Assembly (NCBI GenBank): GCA_030374805.1
Contig: JARGSG010000254.1
Location: 62,001 to 126,000, forward strand
Source: Gracilaria gracilis
Lineage: Eukaryota > Rhodophyta > Florideophyceae > Gracilariales > Gracilariaceae
Length of the DNA stretch: 64,000 nucleotides
Reading direction: 5' to 3'
Shown here: positions 18,907 through 28,302 of the stretch, piece after piece
Layout: every line of letters starts with the position of its first letter
How positions within the stretch are numbered: the stretch's first letter is position 1
Notes under the pieces: model-generated
Seen by the model: the letters and a program-made list of their open reading frames with translations, nothing else
The model's database searches: none
Told to the model about the DNA's origin: nothing
Program-made: the position numbers and the translations under genes

Positions 18907-20049
18907 ATGCGTGCCGTCGCCGCCTTCCGTTCCTCGCTGCCTCTGCTGCCTCTGCTGCTGCAGCTGCTGCTGCTGTCATCGCCGTCGCTCGTCGGCGCGC
19001 AAATGTCGCGCAGCATCCCGCGCACGCCGCGAAACGAGCAGTTCTTCGCGCTGTCGCAGGCGCTCTTCGAGCGCGGCGACATGGATCAGTCGTCGTGCGG
19101 CGCGCAACGCCCGGACATTGAGCAGTGTATCAAGCGCTGCAACTCGCCCGGTCTGCAGGAGCGCGACGGCTGTTGCTGCATCATCGACAACGCCACCTTC
19201 TTCATCGGCGTGCGTGGTGGTTGTCGTTACAACCAGCGCATCCAAAACTTCACGCAGTCCTTCATCTACAAGAGCACGCCCATCAACTCGGACAAGCCCT
19301 ACTTTGACCGCTTCACGTGCGCCTTCACCGACGAGAACGCCAACGCCGACAGCTGCACCTGCACGCTGCAGTGGGAGGCGTCGCCCGACACGCTGCAGCT
19401 CACGTCGCCCATTCCGTCGCCGTCCAGCTCGCCGTCGCCGGTGCTGTCGCCGCCCATGAGTATACCGCCCATCAAGACGCCCGAGCCCATGGACACGCCC
19501 ACCGTGGAGCCCACCGTGCAACCGACCACTGTGCCGACCATCGTCACGCCGCCCACCGCCATCGCCACCGCGTCGCCCTCGCCCTCCGAACCCGCGCCCA
19601 CCGAGCCTGAGTTGACGCCGTTCGCCGACGCCGACGCCGCCGAGCCGTCGCCGTCGCCCGACGGCGACGACGACGATGACGACGGCTCCGTGTGCGTGGC
19701 GCACTCGTACCTGACGGAGCGGCGCTTCGGCGCGCAGCAGCTGGTGCACGGCGGCGACGGCGTCATGTCGGCCGTGCTGTGCCCGCAGCACGCCGATCTG
19801 CCGTGCGCGTCGGCGCACCACAAGGTGCGCTACCACGGGCGCGACCTCAGCTACCGCCAGCTGTGCGAGTACGTGCGCTGCGTGCCCGACCGCATGCTGG
19901 TCAACTCGGTGTTCTCGCACGCGTGGCGCGAGGTGCAGCACGGCGACGTGGTGCTCACCATGTTCGACGCGCGCTACGCTGAGGCGCCGCAAAAGGCATT
20001 GCACGCGCTCATGCACAAGCTGCGCGTCGTGCGCCAGCGTTGGATGTAG
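18907..20049 (+). CDS. Secreted Cys-rich protein with Pro/Ser/Thr stalk
   Basis: I do not recognise the family. The 380-aa protein starts at the ATG at 18907 with a clear signal peptide (Leu-rich run ending around LVGAQ, ~1-32). An N-terminal Cys-rich domain (~33-160) includes CIKRCNSPGL, DGCCCIID, FIGVRGGCRY and CTCTLQWEA. It is followed by a mucin-like stalk of ~130 residues of Pro, Ser and Thr, ending in an Asp run. A second domain at ~260-380 has four more Cys (VCVAHSYL, VLCPQHADLPC, LCEYVRCVPD). No transmembrane segment or GPI signal is seen, so it is probably extracellular or cell-wall associated. Its 3' flank (20104-20666) is the segment found again at 24042-24604. Confidence 0.6.
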   Translation: MRAVAAFRSSLPLLPLLLQLLLLSSPSLVGAQMSRSIPRTPRNEQFFALSQALFERGDMDQSSCGAQRPDIEQCIKRCNSPGLQERDGCCCIIDNATFFIGVRGGCRYNQRIQNFTQSFIYKSTPINSDKPYFDRFTCAFTDENANADSCTCTLQWEASPDTLQLTSPIPSPSSSPSPVLSPPMSIPPIKTPEPMDTPTVEPTVQPTTVPTIVTPPTAIATASPSPSEPAPTEPELTPFADADAAEPSPSPDGDDDDDDGSVCVAHSYLTERRFGAQQLVHGGDGVMSAVLCPQHADLPCASAHHKVRYHGRDLSYRQLCEYVRCVPDRMLVNSVFSHAWREVQHGDVVLTMFDARYAEAPQKALHALMHKLRVVRQRWM

Positions 20050-21076
20050 GCGGCTGCCGCGGCTGCGCTTGTTGTCTTCCCCTCCCCCTCCCCCCACCAC
20101 TGACCGCCCGTTGCTTTGTGGCCTTGCCGTGCCGCTCGCCCCCCCTTCTTTTTTTGTGTTTGACTGTTGTTTGTCGGCGTGGTGCTGGAATCTCTCTAAC
20201 TAGTGCGTGCTTTGGTAACTCTGTTCATGTGAACTCAACATCCATTGCTGTTGTTGTTTTTGCTCCTTCTGTTTGCAGTGTTTATTTGTCGTTGTGCTGC
20301 TGCTGTGCTCTTCATATCTTCCCCCATCCATATATACCTACCCCCCACCCCACCGCCACCCCCTCCGCCACCCCCTCCGCCGCTTGAGTGTTCTATCTTT
20401 GCGCGTCATGATTTGTGTGACCACAGTAAAAACAAATGGTTCTATCGTTGCTCGCTGATGTCATTGAGCTCCTCCTCTGCATCTCATATCATAGTGTCAG
20501 CGTCAGCGCTCTTGTTCGCGCTGTTTGGCTTTGCAGATTCTCTCGCGCCGTGCCCGTCGTAACATAAACTGAGCTGCCCGTGCCACGGCTGCCACACGTC
20601 ACGTGGCGTGTCACACTAGCGCCGTCATGTCACAGTTGTCCATCACTTCCAAAGCGCTCCCTGCCGCTGAACAAACATCTGTGCTTTGTGCATATCCATT
20701 CTCTAATCATGATCTGTGGCGGCGGGGAGGGTGCACGTGGTGGGAATGAAGGCGGTGAGTCGGGCGCCGATTTAGGGGGGGGGGGGGGGGTGTGCGCTGT
20801 TGGGCGATGGGCGGCCCATTCCTTGGGGAGATTGGGCGTTTACTTACAACCGCCAACAACGACAAGCTCTCCAGCAATCGAGATACAGCGTGACCTGAAA
20901 GGCGGCGGTGACATCGACGGCTTCACACGGCTCCAAGCACATGCCATACTTTTCGATGCCCAGCTGTCGTGCTCTTCGCGCTGCTGTTTGGTACCAACGG
21001 TACCAACGGTACTCTTTCTACCAGGCATAAAAGGTGCACATTCGTTCCAATTTCGAAGGAAACGTGCGGCCCCCTT
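20050..21076. other. Intergenic region holding repeat copy 1
   Basis: This region contains copy 1 of the 563-bp duplication, then a G-run (about 20776-20789) and a tandem GGTACCAAC element (about 20992-21012). Short frames within the duplication appear in both copies but drift in length and contain proline-repeat artefacts, so I do not call a gene. Confidence 0.5.
20104..20666. repeat. 563-bp direct duplication, copy 1
   Basis: The segment matches 24042-24604 in the same orientation, with only about a dozen differences visible by eye, including a CCCCCTCC versus GCCACC change in a short proline-coding-like repeat. Both copies have the same length. This copy starts 54 nt after the stop codon of the secreted-protein gene, so it probably includes that gene's 3' UTR and terminator. 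Confidence 0.92.
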
Positions 21077-22111
21077 TCACTTTACTATCCCTTCTAACGG
21101 CACCAGCTGGTAATCAGGTCCGACCGCACGTGCGCCATGTTCAATGTGAACCGCGAAATCGGTGTCAATGGCAAGAAAGTCTCCACCATCATTGAGCACA
21201 TGTCTGAATACCCGATCGCTGATGAGGATGGCGCCCATCTTCCTGAACTCCCACAACAGCAAGCCGCCATATGATTTAATGGACCCAGTGGCGCGTGCGC
21301 TTGCGAACGAGCAGTCCTGCGGGTCGAGCCACCTGAACATGTTCTCGGACTTGTGGAAGGGTGAGGAAAACGCCATCAGTTTCTTGAGGTCGATTAAATT
21401 TTTTATGCCCCGCACCCGCAGCACGTCGTCCTCGGAACGCAGTACGCGCTGGCCAAGAATCGTGTGTCGTATAATATTGGGGTCCTCGCTCTTGAGCTTG
21501 ACCAAGCCTATGACGGTGAACAGCAGCAGACCGAAGGTGCTGATCGAATCGGAAACGCGCTCGAACCAATTCCCGCGATCCCCCCAGTCGAACACGCCAA
21601 CCATTATGGCCACCACGGTCGTCCCCATCGCGTACAGCAACGCTACGATTTGCTGCCACCAGGGAATGCGGAGCAGGCCGCCCTCGCGGTGGTAGTCGAT
21701 TTGCGAGAGCCGCACGAAGCCGTCGGGCTCAGGCGGCATGCTACCGATTACGGCGCCGCGGATCCAGCGGCGCTCGCATTGCGGGAACGTCGCCAGCACG
21801 CGCGCGAGACCGAGACCGACGTTTTCGGGAGGCGCGCTGTTGAGGCGCACTGTCACATCCACTTGCGAGGCAATGTCCGTAAGCTTGGTCTCCTGTTCGT
21901 AGTATAGTACGGTCTGGTACTGCGTGCCATTGGGCAACTCAAGAGTGCGGAGCACAGGAGCCCACTGCTGACGAATAGCACTCCCAACGACGGTCACAGC
22001 GAGCCGATTCACGTTAAAAGGAAACTCTAAGACAACGACAAAGGGTTTGGCGCTCGACAATGGAAGCCTCTCAATAAATTTGTGTAGTTGATGGGGTCTC
22101 GCCTTCAGTAC
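21077..22111 (-). CDS. Two-TM membrane protein frame without ATG start
   Basis: I do not recognise the family. The frame is open from just after a TAA (22114-22112) to the stop at 21077 (344 codons). It reads as genuine protein throughout, with two membrane segments (QQIVALLYAMGTTVVAIMVG and FGLLLFTVIGLVKL) in its middle and soluble flanks. No ATG occurs before MPPEPDG, well inside the protein. The preceding kinase-like gene is in the same reading frame and ends only 9 nt earlier (TGA 22123-22121). The two may therefore be one gene split by stop codons, one gene with an unrecognised short intron, or a 5'-truncated gene. It lies inside the region bracketed by the 563-bp repeats. Confidence 0.5.
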   Translation of the reverse strand, partial: VLKARPHQLHKFIERLPLSSAKPFVVVLEFPFNVNRLAVTVVGSAIRQQWAPVLRTLELPNGTQYQTVLYYEQETKLTDIASQVDVTVRLNSAPPENVGLGLARVLATFPQCERRWIRGAVIGSMPPEPDGFVRLSQIDYHREGGLLRIPWWQQIVALLYAMGTTVVAIMVGVFDWGDRGNWFERVSDSISTFGLLLFTVIGLVKLKSEDPNIIRHTILGQRVLRSEDDVLRVRGIKNLIDLKKLMAFSSPFHKSENMFRWLDPQDCSFASARATGSIKSYGGLLLWEFRKMGAILISDRVFRHVLNDGGDFLAIDTDFAVHIEHGARAVGPDYQLVPLEGIVK

Positions 22112-22120
22112 TTAAGATGT

Positions 22121-23539
22121 TCACACTTCCGCTTGTTTGGCAATGAATTCCCTCCTGTTCTCAATGTACTTGCCGAAAGTATTGCAAACACAAAAACTGA
22201 GCTCTTGACGTGTAGAATCCCTTAGAACCTCCTCAGACGTCAGATAACTCTGATACAGTATCAACAGACTGAGCACTCCATCGAGATCGTCTACTACGTC
22301 GAGTAAGTCCCGTAGCCGGTCCATGCTTTCGAACTCAGTCCACTGCTCGAGATAAAAGTCAAGATCATCCTTACTACCATCGCATAAACTAACAAATCGA
22401 ATCGCATCTATGAAGGGTATCGAAACACAGGTCAGTGAGAAGTCGAAGAACAAGCAAGTTTGGTTATCCTGAATGATTACATTCACAGGGTTCAAGTCTC
22501 CGTGTACAAGCGAGAACGGCACATCAAAGCCCTTCAACCTCCCAAAAAGACGCTTTATGTATGCTGTATAGCTTTTCTTGTACTCAGATTCATCTCCAAA
22601 CCTTAAGAGTTCATCTTCATTCATTCCCCTCTTCTGCATATCATACCAAACAGGATCTCCCATCATTTTTTGCACTTCTTGCAGTACAAAAGACTCGCCC
22701 CACACGGGAACGCCAAGCCGTACGAGCGCACCTTTCTTTTCAATGGCTCGTTTTTGCACAACACTCCACTCCAATAGAATCTTCCGCATCCGCTGCGAAC
22801 CCGTTTTAGAGCTCATCAAACAGTCTCCATGTCCTAGAGGAATACCGTAGTCGCTCATAAGCATCCATCTTCTGTCGTAGTTAACAGCTATAGGTTTCCG
22901 AAATACGTCCGGGAACACAATTGCCATCGCGCACGAAACAAGCACTTCTTCGTTCATTCCATTGGGTGGTACAGCCTTCATGAAGTACTTACGATTGGTT
23001 CGAGTCGTTGCACATAGAACACTGCCCTGAGTATTCAAAGTCACTTGACTCACTTTCATCACTTCCTCTTCTTGATACCTTTCTAAATTCAAGGACATCC
23101 ACTCCCTCGCCCGTTTAAACCACCCAGTTTGCGAGTATGGATATAAACGTTCTTCCTTAACGCTCACGCCGCGCTTTGAGTACTCAAGAAGAAAATTTGA
23201 AACCAACGGTGATCTTGGCTGCCCCGTAATTCTTGTAGCCTCATACTTGGGCGTCCATACCAGACCGAACGGCAGCTTAAGATCGGTACAGTCCGGATCC
23301 ACTTCAAAAAGAACAAGGGCTCTCACATGACCAAATCCAGCTCGGGTTTGATAAACCTTTCTCAAATACACGATTGTAAAGCCCAGATGCATTTCGCGTC
23401 TAATCATCTCACACAACTCATGTACCGGAGCGTAAACGTACTCATCACATTCTAACTCCACTAGCTTTCGCTCTTTTGTCGTCACAAGCGCATGCGTTAC
23501 GGGATGAATGATGAACGGAAACAATTGGTCCTGAACCAT
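22121..23539 (-). CDS. Aminoglycoside-phosphotransferase/kinase-fold protein
   Basis: The 472-aa protein starts at the ATG at 23539. The C-terminal half has the Brenner-type catalytic loop of small-molecule and protein-kinase-like phosphotransferases: VHGDLNPVN (His346, Asp348, Asn353), followed by the metal-binding DFS at 366-368. An upstream KYFMKAVP stretch (~200) could supply the ATP-contacting lysine. Together these point to the APH/choline-kinase-like superfamily. Residues 1-150 are an unrecognised N-terminal domain containing HLGFTIVYLRK and ALVLFEVDPD. The substrate is unknown. Unlike the GC-rich genes to the left, base composition is moderate. The gene and the following membrane frame lie between the two 563-bp repeat copies. 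Confidence 0.6.
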   Translation of the reverse strand: MVQDQLFPFIIHPVTHALVTTKERKLVELECDEYVYAPVHELCEMIRREMHLGFTIVYLRKVYQTRAGFGHVRALVLFEVDPDCTDLKLPFGLVWTPKYEATRITGQPRSPLVSNFLLEYSKRGVSVKEERLYPYSQTGWFKRAREWMSLNLERYQEEEVMKVSQVTLNTQGSVLCATTRTNRKYFMKAVPPNGMNEEVLVSCAMAIVFPDVFRKPIAVNYDRRWMLMSDYGIPLGHGDCLMSSKTGSQRMRKILLEWSVVQKRAIEKKGALVRLGVPVWGESFVLQEVQKMMGDPVWYDMQKRGMNEDELLRFGDESEYKKSYTAYIKRLFGRLKGFDVPFSLVHGDLNPVNVIIQDNQTCLFFDFSLTCVSIPFIDAIRFVSLCDGSKDDLDFYLEQWTEFESMDRLRDLLDVVDDLDGVLSLLILYQSYLTSEEVLRDSTRQELSFCVCNTFGKYIENRREFIAKQAEV

Positions 23540-23837
23540 CTTCTTCGATCGCCTGAGCGAAGCTCAGCGACTTTGTTTAACACGGAAATGATGATGATGG
23601 TGATGACGACGTATATAGCAGTATCGGTGGGCTTCGACCGTTCACGAGTTCTGAGGCAGCCGACGCCTTTGATTTACAGCAGCGGCTGTGTATTGGAGTA
23701 CAGTGCGTTCCAATCCAATCTGAATCGCAGCAATATGGCGTTGTATTCAAGGCTTGGATGTGAGCAAACCACGCAAAATCGCGCTGTTGTGGAGCTTTCA
23801 CGTCAAACCTCTAGCTTGTGATAGTTCTGCGCTGAAG

Positions 23838-23870
<33 letters not shown>

Positions 23871-24630
23871 AGCTTAATTACGACTTAATGCGGAACGCTT
23901 CTGTTGAAAAAGCGCACTCTCACTAGAAAGGCCAACACCGCGCTGAAGTCTTTATCTCTTCGCTGTTGTCTTTTGTTTCTTCAGGTTATGAATATAACTG
24001 TTCTAACAAACGTGGTCATGAATCAGCTCACAGCGCGTGCCCCGCCCGTTGCTTTGTGGCCTTGCCGTGCCGCTCGCCCCCCCTCCTTTTTTTGTGTTTG
24101 ACTGTTGTTTGTCGGCGTGGTGCTGGAATCCCTCGAACTAGTGCGTGCTTTGGTAACTCTGTTCATGTGAACTCAACATCGATTGCTGTTGTTGTTTTTG
24201 CTCCTTCTGTTTGCAGTGTTTATTTGTCGTTGTGCTGCTGCTGTGCTCTTCATATCTTCCCCCATCCATATATACCTACCCCCCACCCCACCGCCACCGC
24301 CACCGCCACCCCCTCCGCCGCTTGAGTGTTCTATCTTTGCGCGTCATGATTTGTGTGACCACAGTAAAAACAAATGGTTCTATCGTTGCTCGCTGATGTC
24401 ATTGAGCTCCTCCTCTGCATCTCATATCATAGTGTCAGCGTCAGCGCTCTTGTTCGCGCTGTTTGGCTTTGCAGATTCTCTCGCGCCGTGCCCGTCGTAA
24501 CATAAACTGAGCTGCCCGTTCCACGGCTGCCACACGTCACGTGGCGTGTCACACTAGCGCCGTCATGTCACAGTTGTCCATCATTTCCAAAGCGCTCCCT
24601 GCCGGTGTGCCGGTAGGCGGCTATCTTTAT
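23540..24630. other. Intergenic region holding repeat copy 2
   Basis: A CT/CA dinucleotide stretch lies at about 23840-23870, and copy 2 of the 563-bp duplication fills 24042-24604. Copy 2 ends 26 nt before the stop codon of the first GTPase gene. No independent gene is supported. Confidence 0.5.
24042..24604. repeat. 563-bp direct duplication, copy 2
   Basis: This copy is nearly identical to 20104-20666 and in the same orientation. Sequence before 24042 does not match the secreted-protein gene, so only the 3' flank was copied, not the coding region. Confidence 0.92.
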
Positions 24631-26565
24631 CTACTCTGCCTCGAAATGCTCTCGGATCGATTTGAACACCGTCACGTACCTGTTTCTGTCCTCGCCCATC
24701 ATACTCAACGCAAAGCTGCGTACGTCATCCGACAGCGCTTCGTCAACGCTCCATAGCCGGTACGACAGCTTCACCACCGTGCAGAACACGCCGTTCCGTT
24801 TGCTGTGACTCTGATCCGCTGGTAGGCTTCGAAACACAAGTCTGAACTTCTTCATGATGTTGATCACTTCCTCCGCCTCCTTGCCCTTCAACATCACTCC
24901 TCTCAACACCACGTTCATTCGATCCAGCACATTGCGCGTGATCTTTCTGGGTATCTCAAGGTGGTGTTCGATGATCACTGGTTCATTCCCCGCCAGCCGG
25001 TGCTTCCTCCCGTCACTCAAAACGAGTGACGTGCCCAAAGTAGGACACAATCTCAATGGGTGTCGCCGCGACGCGCCCACCAACCGCTTTCTCAACGCCT
25101 CCGCCGAGTAGAACAGAAGCTTTTCTTTTGCGCTAGCAATCGCTTCGTCATCGCAAAGCGTTTGAATTTCTTCCAGCCCTTTCACCAACCGATCCATGGG
25201 GCCGGCTCTCAGTGGCTTTCTATTGCAGTACATTCTCAAAAGGCCGAGAGCCGCATCGCAATTCTGCTGCAGTTTCTTGCACTTGGGTCCCATGTCGAAC
25301 ACTTGCTCACTGCCTACTTTGATTCTAGCATCCCTCGCCATGGCGCGGATCAAGTTTTGGCGCTGACTGTTGTTCACAGACGTAGCCTGACCGTTCACGA
25401 ATATGATCAGACGATCGGCAACTTCCCCAAGTATACCGGAGTATAGATCGATGGTGTGGCGTTCCGATGCTGTAATACGCATGATAGAATTGAAGCATAG
25501 CACAACAGCACTGATGAAACCCATATCCATTAGGTGACGCTCGATTTCGCCCAGGAATTCATCATCCCGATTGTAAGAGTCGTTCAGCCCCGGAGTGTCC
25601 CAGACGCGAATATCGCCTAGTTGCACATAGTCCAATTGAGTAGTCATGGAGCTGCTGTTAGAAGTCTGGAAGCTCAGCTCCGAACGACCACCGAGCAGAT
25701 TGACGAGCCACCGTGCAGAGTGGGACTTACCGGAACCTGTGGAACCGATAAACACCACGTTCTTAGTCTCCGTCTCGAGGCTAATGTCCCGCAACACTTC
25801 CGCAACATCTCTGTATTCCTTCGTGCTGTCGTCAAGCACATCTCTCACTTTGGATGCCAGCTCATAACATTGCGATGGATACTCTCTCCACCTGGCTTTG
25901 ATGTACACTAAATCGCCAGGCGGCAGGATCAGAGGCATGTTACCAGGTAGTACTTTTATAAACGAGCCATCGGGCAGTTTGCCTGCAAGCTGGATAATTG
26001 AGTTTGCCGTCAAAATGGCCATTGAGATGATCTCGCCATTCTCAGCGTCCTCTCTCTGATGAAGCGGACTGTCCATGACGTTTGCTTCGGCAATCAGGCG
26101 AAGGTGGTCAGAATCTTGCTCATCGATTTCTGCAAGTTGGCGAACAGCGTTCACGAATGTGCGAGCCTGAGCGAAGGCCTCACCCTCTGAACTTTTGGAA
26201 CTCAATTGTATGTTATGGCACACAAGCACGGCGGTATCGTGACCTCGTCCTTCACGGGATTGCAGTCGAACTGAAAAGAAGGCGGTTTCTTTCTGTTCTG
26301 CAGCGGCAAGAAAGCTGTACACTGAATCAAGACAGTCATACACGGCTCGCGAAGCGAGGGTGGACTCGTTTTTCTTCAACTTAGAGAGCCAGTCACGCTT
26401 CTTGAAGTGCCGAATCTGGGATGGTTGATCTGACGAAGAGAGTCGTTTGACGTCATCCACGCCCAAGTGGCCGTCAAATTTAAAATAAGACTTGAGAAGA
26501 CGAGTAGTTGTGGCCGACGACCGCAGCAGAAGCGGCAAAATGGAAGATGCGGTTATAGGTTCCAT
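24631..26565 (-). CDS. Large AIG1/GIMAP-like GTPase, paralog 1
   Basis: The 644-aa protein starts at the ATG at 26565 (MEPITASS). Residues ~1-265 form an unrecognised N-terminal region. The G domain starts near 268: P-loop GSTGSGKSH (274-282), then DTPGLND (from 323) as G3, in the arrangement of AIG1/GIMAP and Toc34-type septal GTPases. The expected G4 (T/NKxD-like) is replaced by VNGQATS (Asn391). A C-terminal ~210-residue helical and beta region follows, ending in FKSIREHFEAE. The whole length aligns with the GTPase at 30606-32687, including EIERHLMDMG, GLLRMYCNRKPL, VLSDGRKHRL and YRLWSVDEALSDDV. No membrane anchor is visible. It is divergent from the single-pass membrane protein at 27360. 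Confidence 0.8.
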   Translation of the reverse strand: MEPITASSILPLLLRSSATTTRLLKSYFKFDGHLGVDDVKRLSSSDQPSQIRHFKKRDWLSKLKKNESTLASRAVYDCLDSVYSFLAAAEQKETAFFSVRLQSREGRGHDTAVLVCHNIQLSSKSSEGEAFAQARTFVNAVRQLAEIDEQDSDHLRLIAEANVMDSPLHQREDAENGEIISMAILTANSIIQLAGKLPDGSFIKVLPGNMPLILPPGDLVYIKARWREYPSQCYELASKVRDVLDDSTKEYRDVAEVLRDISLETETKNVVFIGSTGSGKSHSARWLVNLLGGRSELSFQTSNSSSMTTQLDYVQLGDIRVWDTPGLNDSYNRDDEFLGEIERHLMDMGFISAVVLCFNSIMRITASERHTIDLYSGILGEVADRLIIFVNGQATSVNNSQRQNLIRAMARDARIKVGSEQVFDMGPKCKKLQQNCDAALGLLRMYCNRKPLRAGPMDRLVKGLEEIQTLCDDEAIASAKEKLLFYSAEALRKRLVGASRRHPLRLCPTLGTSLVLSDGRKHRLAGNEPVIIEHHLEIPRKITRNVLDRMNVVLRGVMLKGKEAEEVINIMKKFRLVFRSLPADQSHSKRNGVFCTVVKLSYRLWSVDEALSDDVRSFALSMMGEDRNRYVTVFKSIREHFEAE

Positions 26566-27359
26566 GCTCAGGGAAATTGACTGCTGAACAGTATCTCTCC
26601 GTCGCGAGAGCGGAACAAGTGTAGAACAATGCTCGAACAACGCGCCTGGTCGGGAAGAAGAGTGCAACCAATCGCGAAACGAGTGCAAGACCGTCAACGA
26701 TATGATTCGACAAGTAGAGTGTTACGTTCAAAGTTTGGCCTTGTTACGGAGGGGAAAAGCCATTAATGGTAGTTAAACATTAACCCACAACACCATATCA
26801 AGGGAAGTTGTGCTTGCTTAGGTTTCGGTGCGGCCTCGAGTCTGCGACCGCTTGCGTCAGACCATACGTAATCTTCGGACAGCTGTGGTGGTGTAGTCAC
26901 CACACCCGCAAGCTCATGTGACGCGTGTTCAGCCGCTCAACTGTATCCCAACTTGGTCACTTCAAGTCACATGTTGTTACACACATAAACGTGTACTCCG
27001 CAATAAGCTCCTCGCCTGCCCATTGCATGTAAGTTTGTGATCACAACGTACTGTACTTCAGCCATGCATATGATAGCGCTTTACCATTCGCCATTGGTGA
27101 CGTTTTCACTATAAACATTTTATGCACGCCCAGGATCGCTTCAGCCTCCGTAAAGGCACGTTCACAAACAAAACCACTCAGTACACCTCAACAGTAAGAG
27201 GAACGGAATTCGTCAACGTCGGAGTACTGTGCGGTAACAAACTATCGGTTCGCTAGCTCAACCTAATATCGGGTACTTGTATTTCCAAAGTATTCACAAT
27301 CATCGCTTTCTTCCTGTCCCACGTAAGCGTTCCCACAAAACCTTCATGCTGCCCGACTC
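26566..27359. promoter_or_regulatory. Divergent GTPase 1 / membrane protein A spacer
   Basis: This 794-nt region lies between the start codons of GTPase paralog 1 (minus) and membrane protein A (plus). The GTPase frame is open for another 44 codons upstream of its ATG without a further ATG. No TATA box or known motif stands out. Shared regulation of the pair is inferred from the layout only. Confidence 0.4.
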
Positions 27360-27974
27360 ATGCTGTTATTGCGAAGAATGACTCTTCAAACGCTTCTATT
27401 TTGCTCCGTTCTCTGCCTTGTATGTGGATTGCACTTCCACTACTCTCTTGCAGCTCAGCTACAACCTCTCGATATCAAACATTGGGACCACGTTGAGAAA
27501 AACAACAAACAGCAGGCAAATGAACCCACTGGCGCCCTGGCAGATTCTATCGCAGCAGTTACTCAAGAAAATGAGGGCACCCAAATACCAAATCCTGAAG
27601 CGGTGACACAGGGAGGCGAACTAGGTGATTCCAGTGCACCAGCTGGATCAACATCATCAGAGCAAGCGCCCCCTCCAAAACCTCCTGAAACGCCTAAACC
27701 CCCAACCCCAACCCCAACTCCAAACCCCAAAGACGAGGACGAGGAAGAAAGTGGATCCTCTAATTCGGGAGCCATCATTGGAGGCGTCGTGGCTGGAGTC
27801 GCGCTTCTGGTTCTAATTTTGGTAGCGCTTTGGCGATTTCTCCCTCCGAAACATGTGGTTTCTGACGGGGATAGTGTCGACTTTGGCGATGACGTGCAGG
27901 CAGGAATTGGCGGTCTGTCACCACTGGAAGCCGTGCAAGAATACAGACAACTCGAGCAGTCTTCACAAATTTAG
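27360..27974 (+). CDS. Single-pass membrane protein A (Pro-rich ectodomain)
   Basis: I do not recognise the family. The 204-aa protein starts at the ATG at 27360 with a signal peptide (LLFCSVLCLVCGLHFHY). The short ectodomain is rich in Pro, Thr, Glu and Ser, including a PTPTPTPNP run and an acidic stretch (DEDEEES). A single transmembrane helix (GAIIGGVVAGVALLVLILVA, ~140-162) is followed by a ~40-residue cytosolic tail with PLEAVQEYRQLEQ. The membrane helix resembles that of protein B at 28303-29379 (GAIVGGIVGG...). It is divergent from GTPase paralog 1, so the tail and the GTPase could act together; that is inference. Confidence 0.65.
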   Translation: MLLLRRMTLQTLLFCSVLCLVCGLHFHYSLAAQLQPLDIKHWDHVEKNNKQQANEPTGALADSIAAVTQENEGTQIPNPEAVTQGGELGDSSAPAGSTSSEQAPPPKPPETPKPPTPTPTPNPKDEDEEESGSSNSGAIIGGVVAGVALLVLILVALWRFLPPKHVVSDGDSVDFGDDVQAGIGGLSPLEAVQEYRQLEQSSQI

Positions 27975-28302
27975 GACACCAAACAAGTACAAGCCTGCTC
28001 CCACCCTACTTCCTCACCAAATTATTTCATCCAGGAGGGACAAACAAGCAAGCAAAGGAACGAAAACGCAGGACATTCATCAGTGGCTTATGTTGGGTTA
28101 TGAGTGATTTCAATACCCGGTAGGTAATTTGACTCAGTTCTGCTCAAATTCCCGACCGTACCTGGTAGCACTCCTCATTATACATGTAAAGAGACCGTTT
28201 TAATTCGTAAATGAAGGATTATGGACTCAAGAAGAATTGAGATATGTTATCAAAGTCGCTACCTCTGTGCCACAAGAAAGGTGCGGACTGCTATGCAACT
28301 TA
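27975..28302. other. Convergent spacer between membrane proteins A and B
   Basis: This 328-nt stretch at the centre of the mirror-image arrangement lies between two convergent stop codons. No gene or inverted repeat was noticed. Confidence 0.45.

Noticed and set aside
20245-20562. 105-codon frame repeated at 24183-24500
   Set aside because: It is present in both 563-bp copies because the DNA is duplicated. It contains a proline-repeat artefact and looks like 3' UTR.
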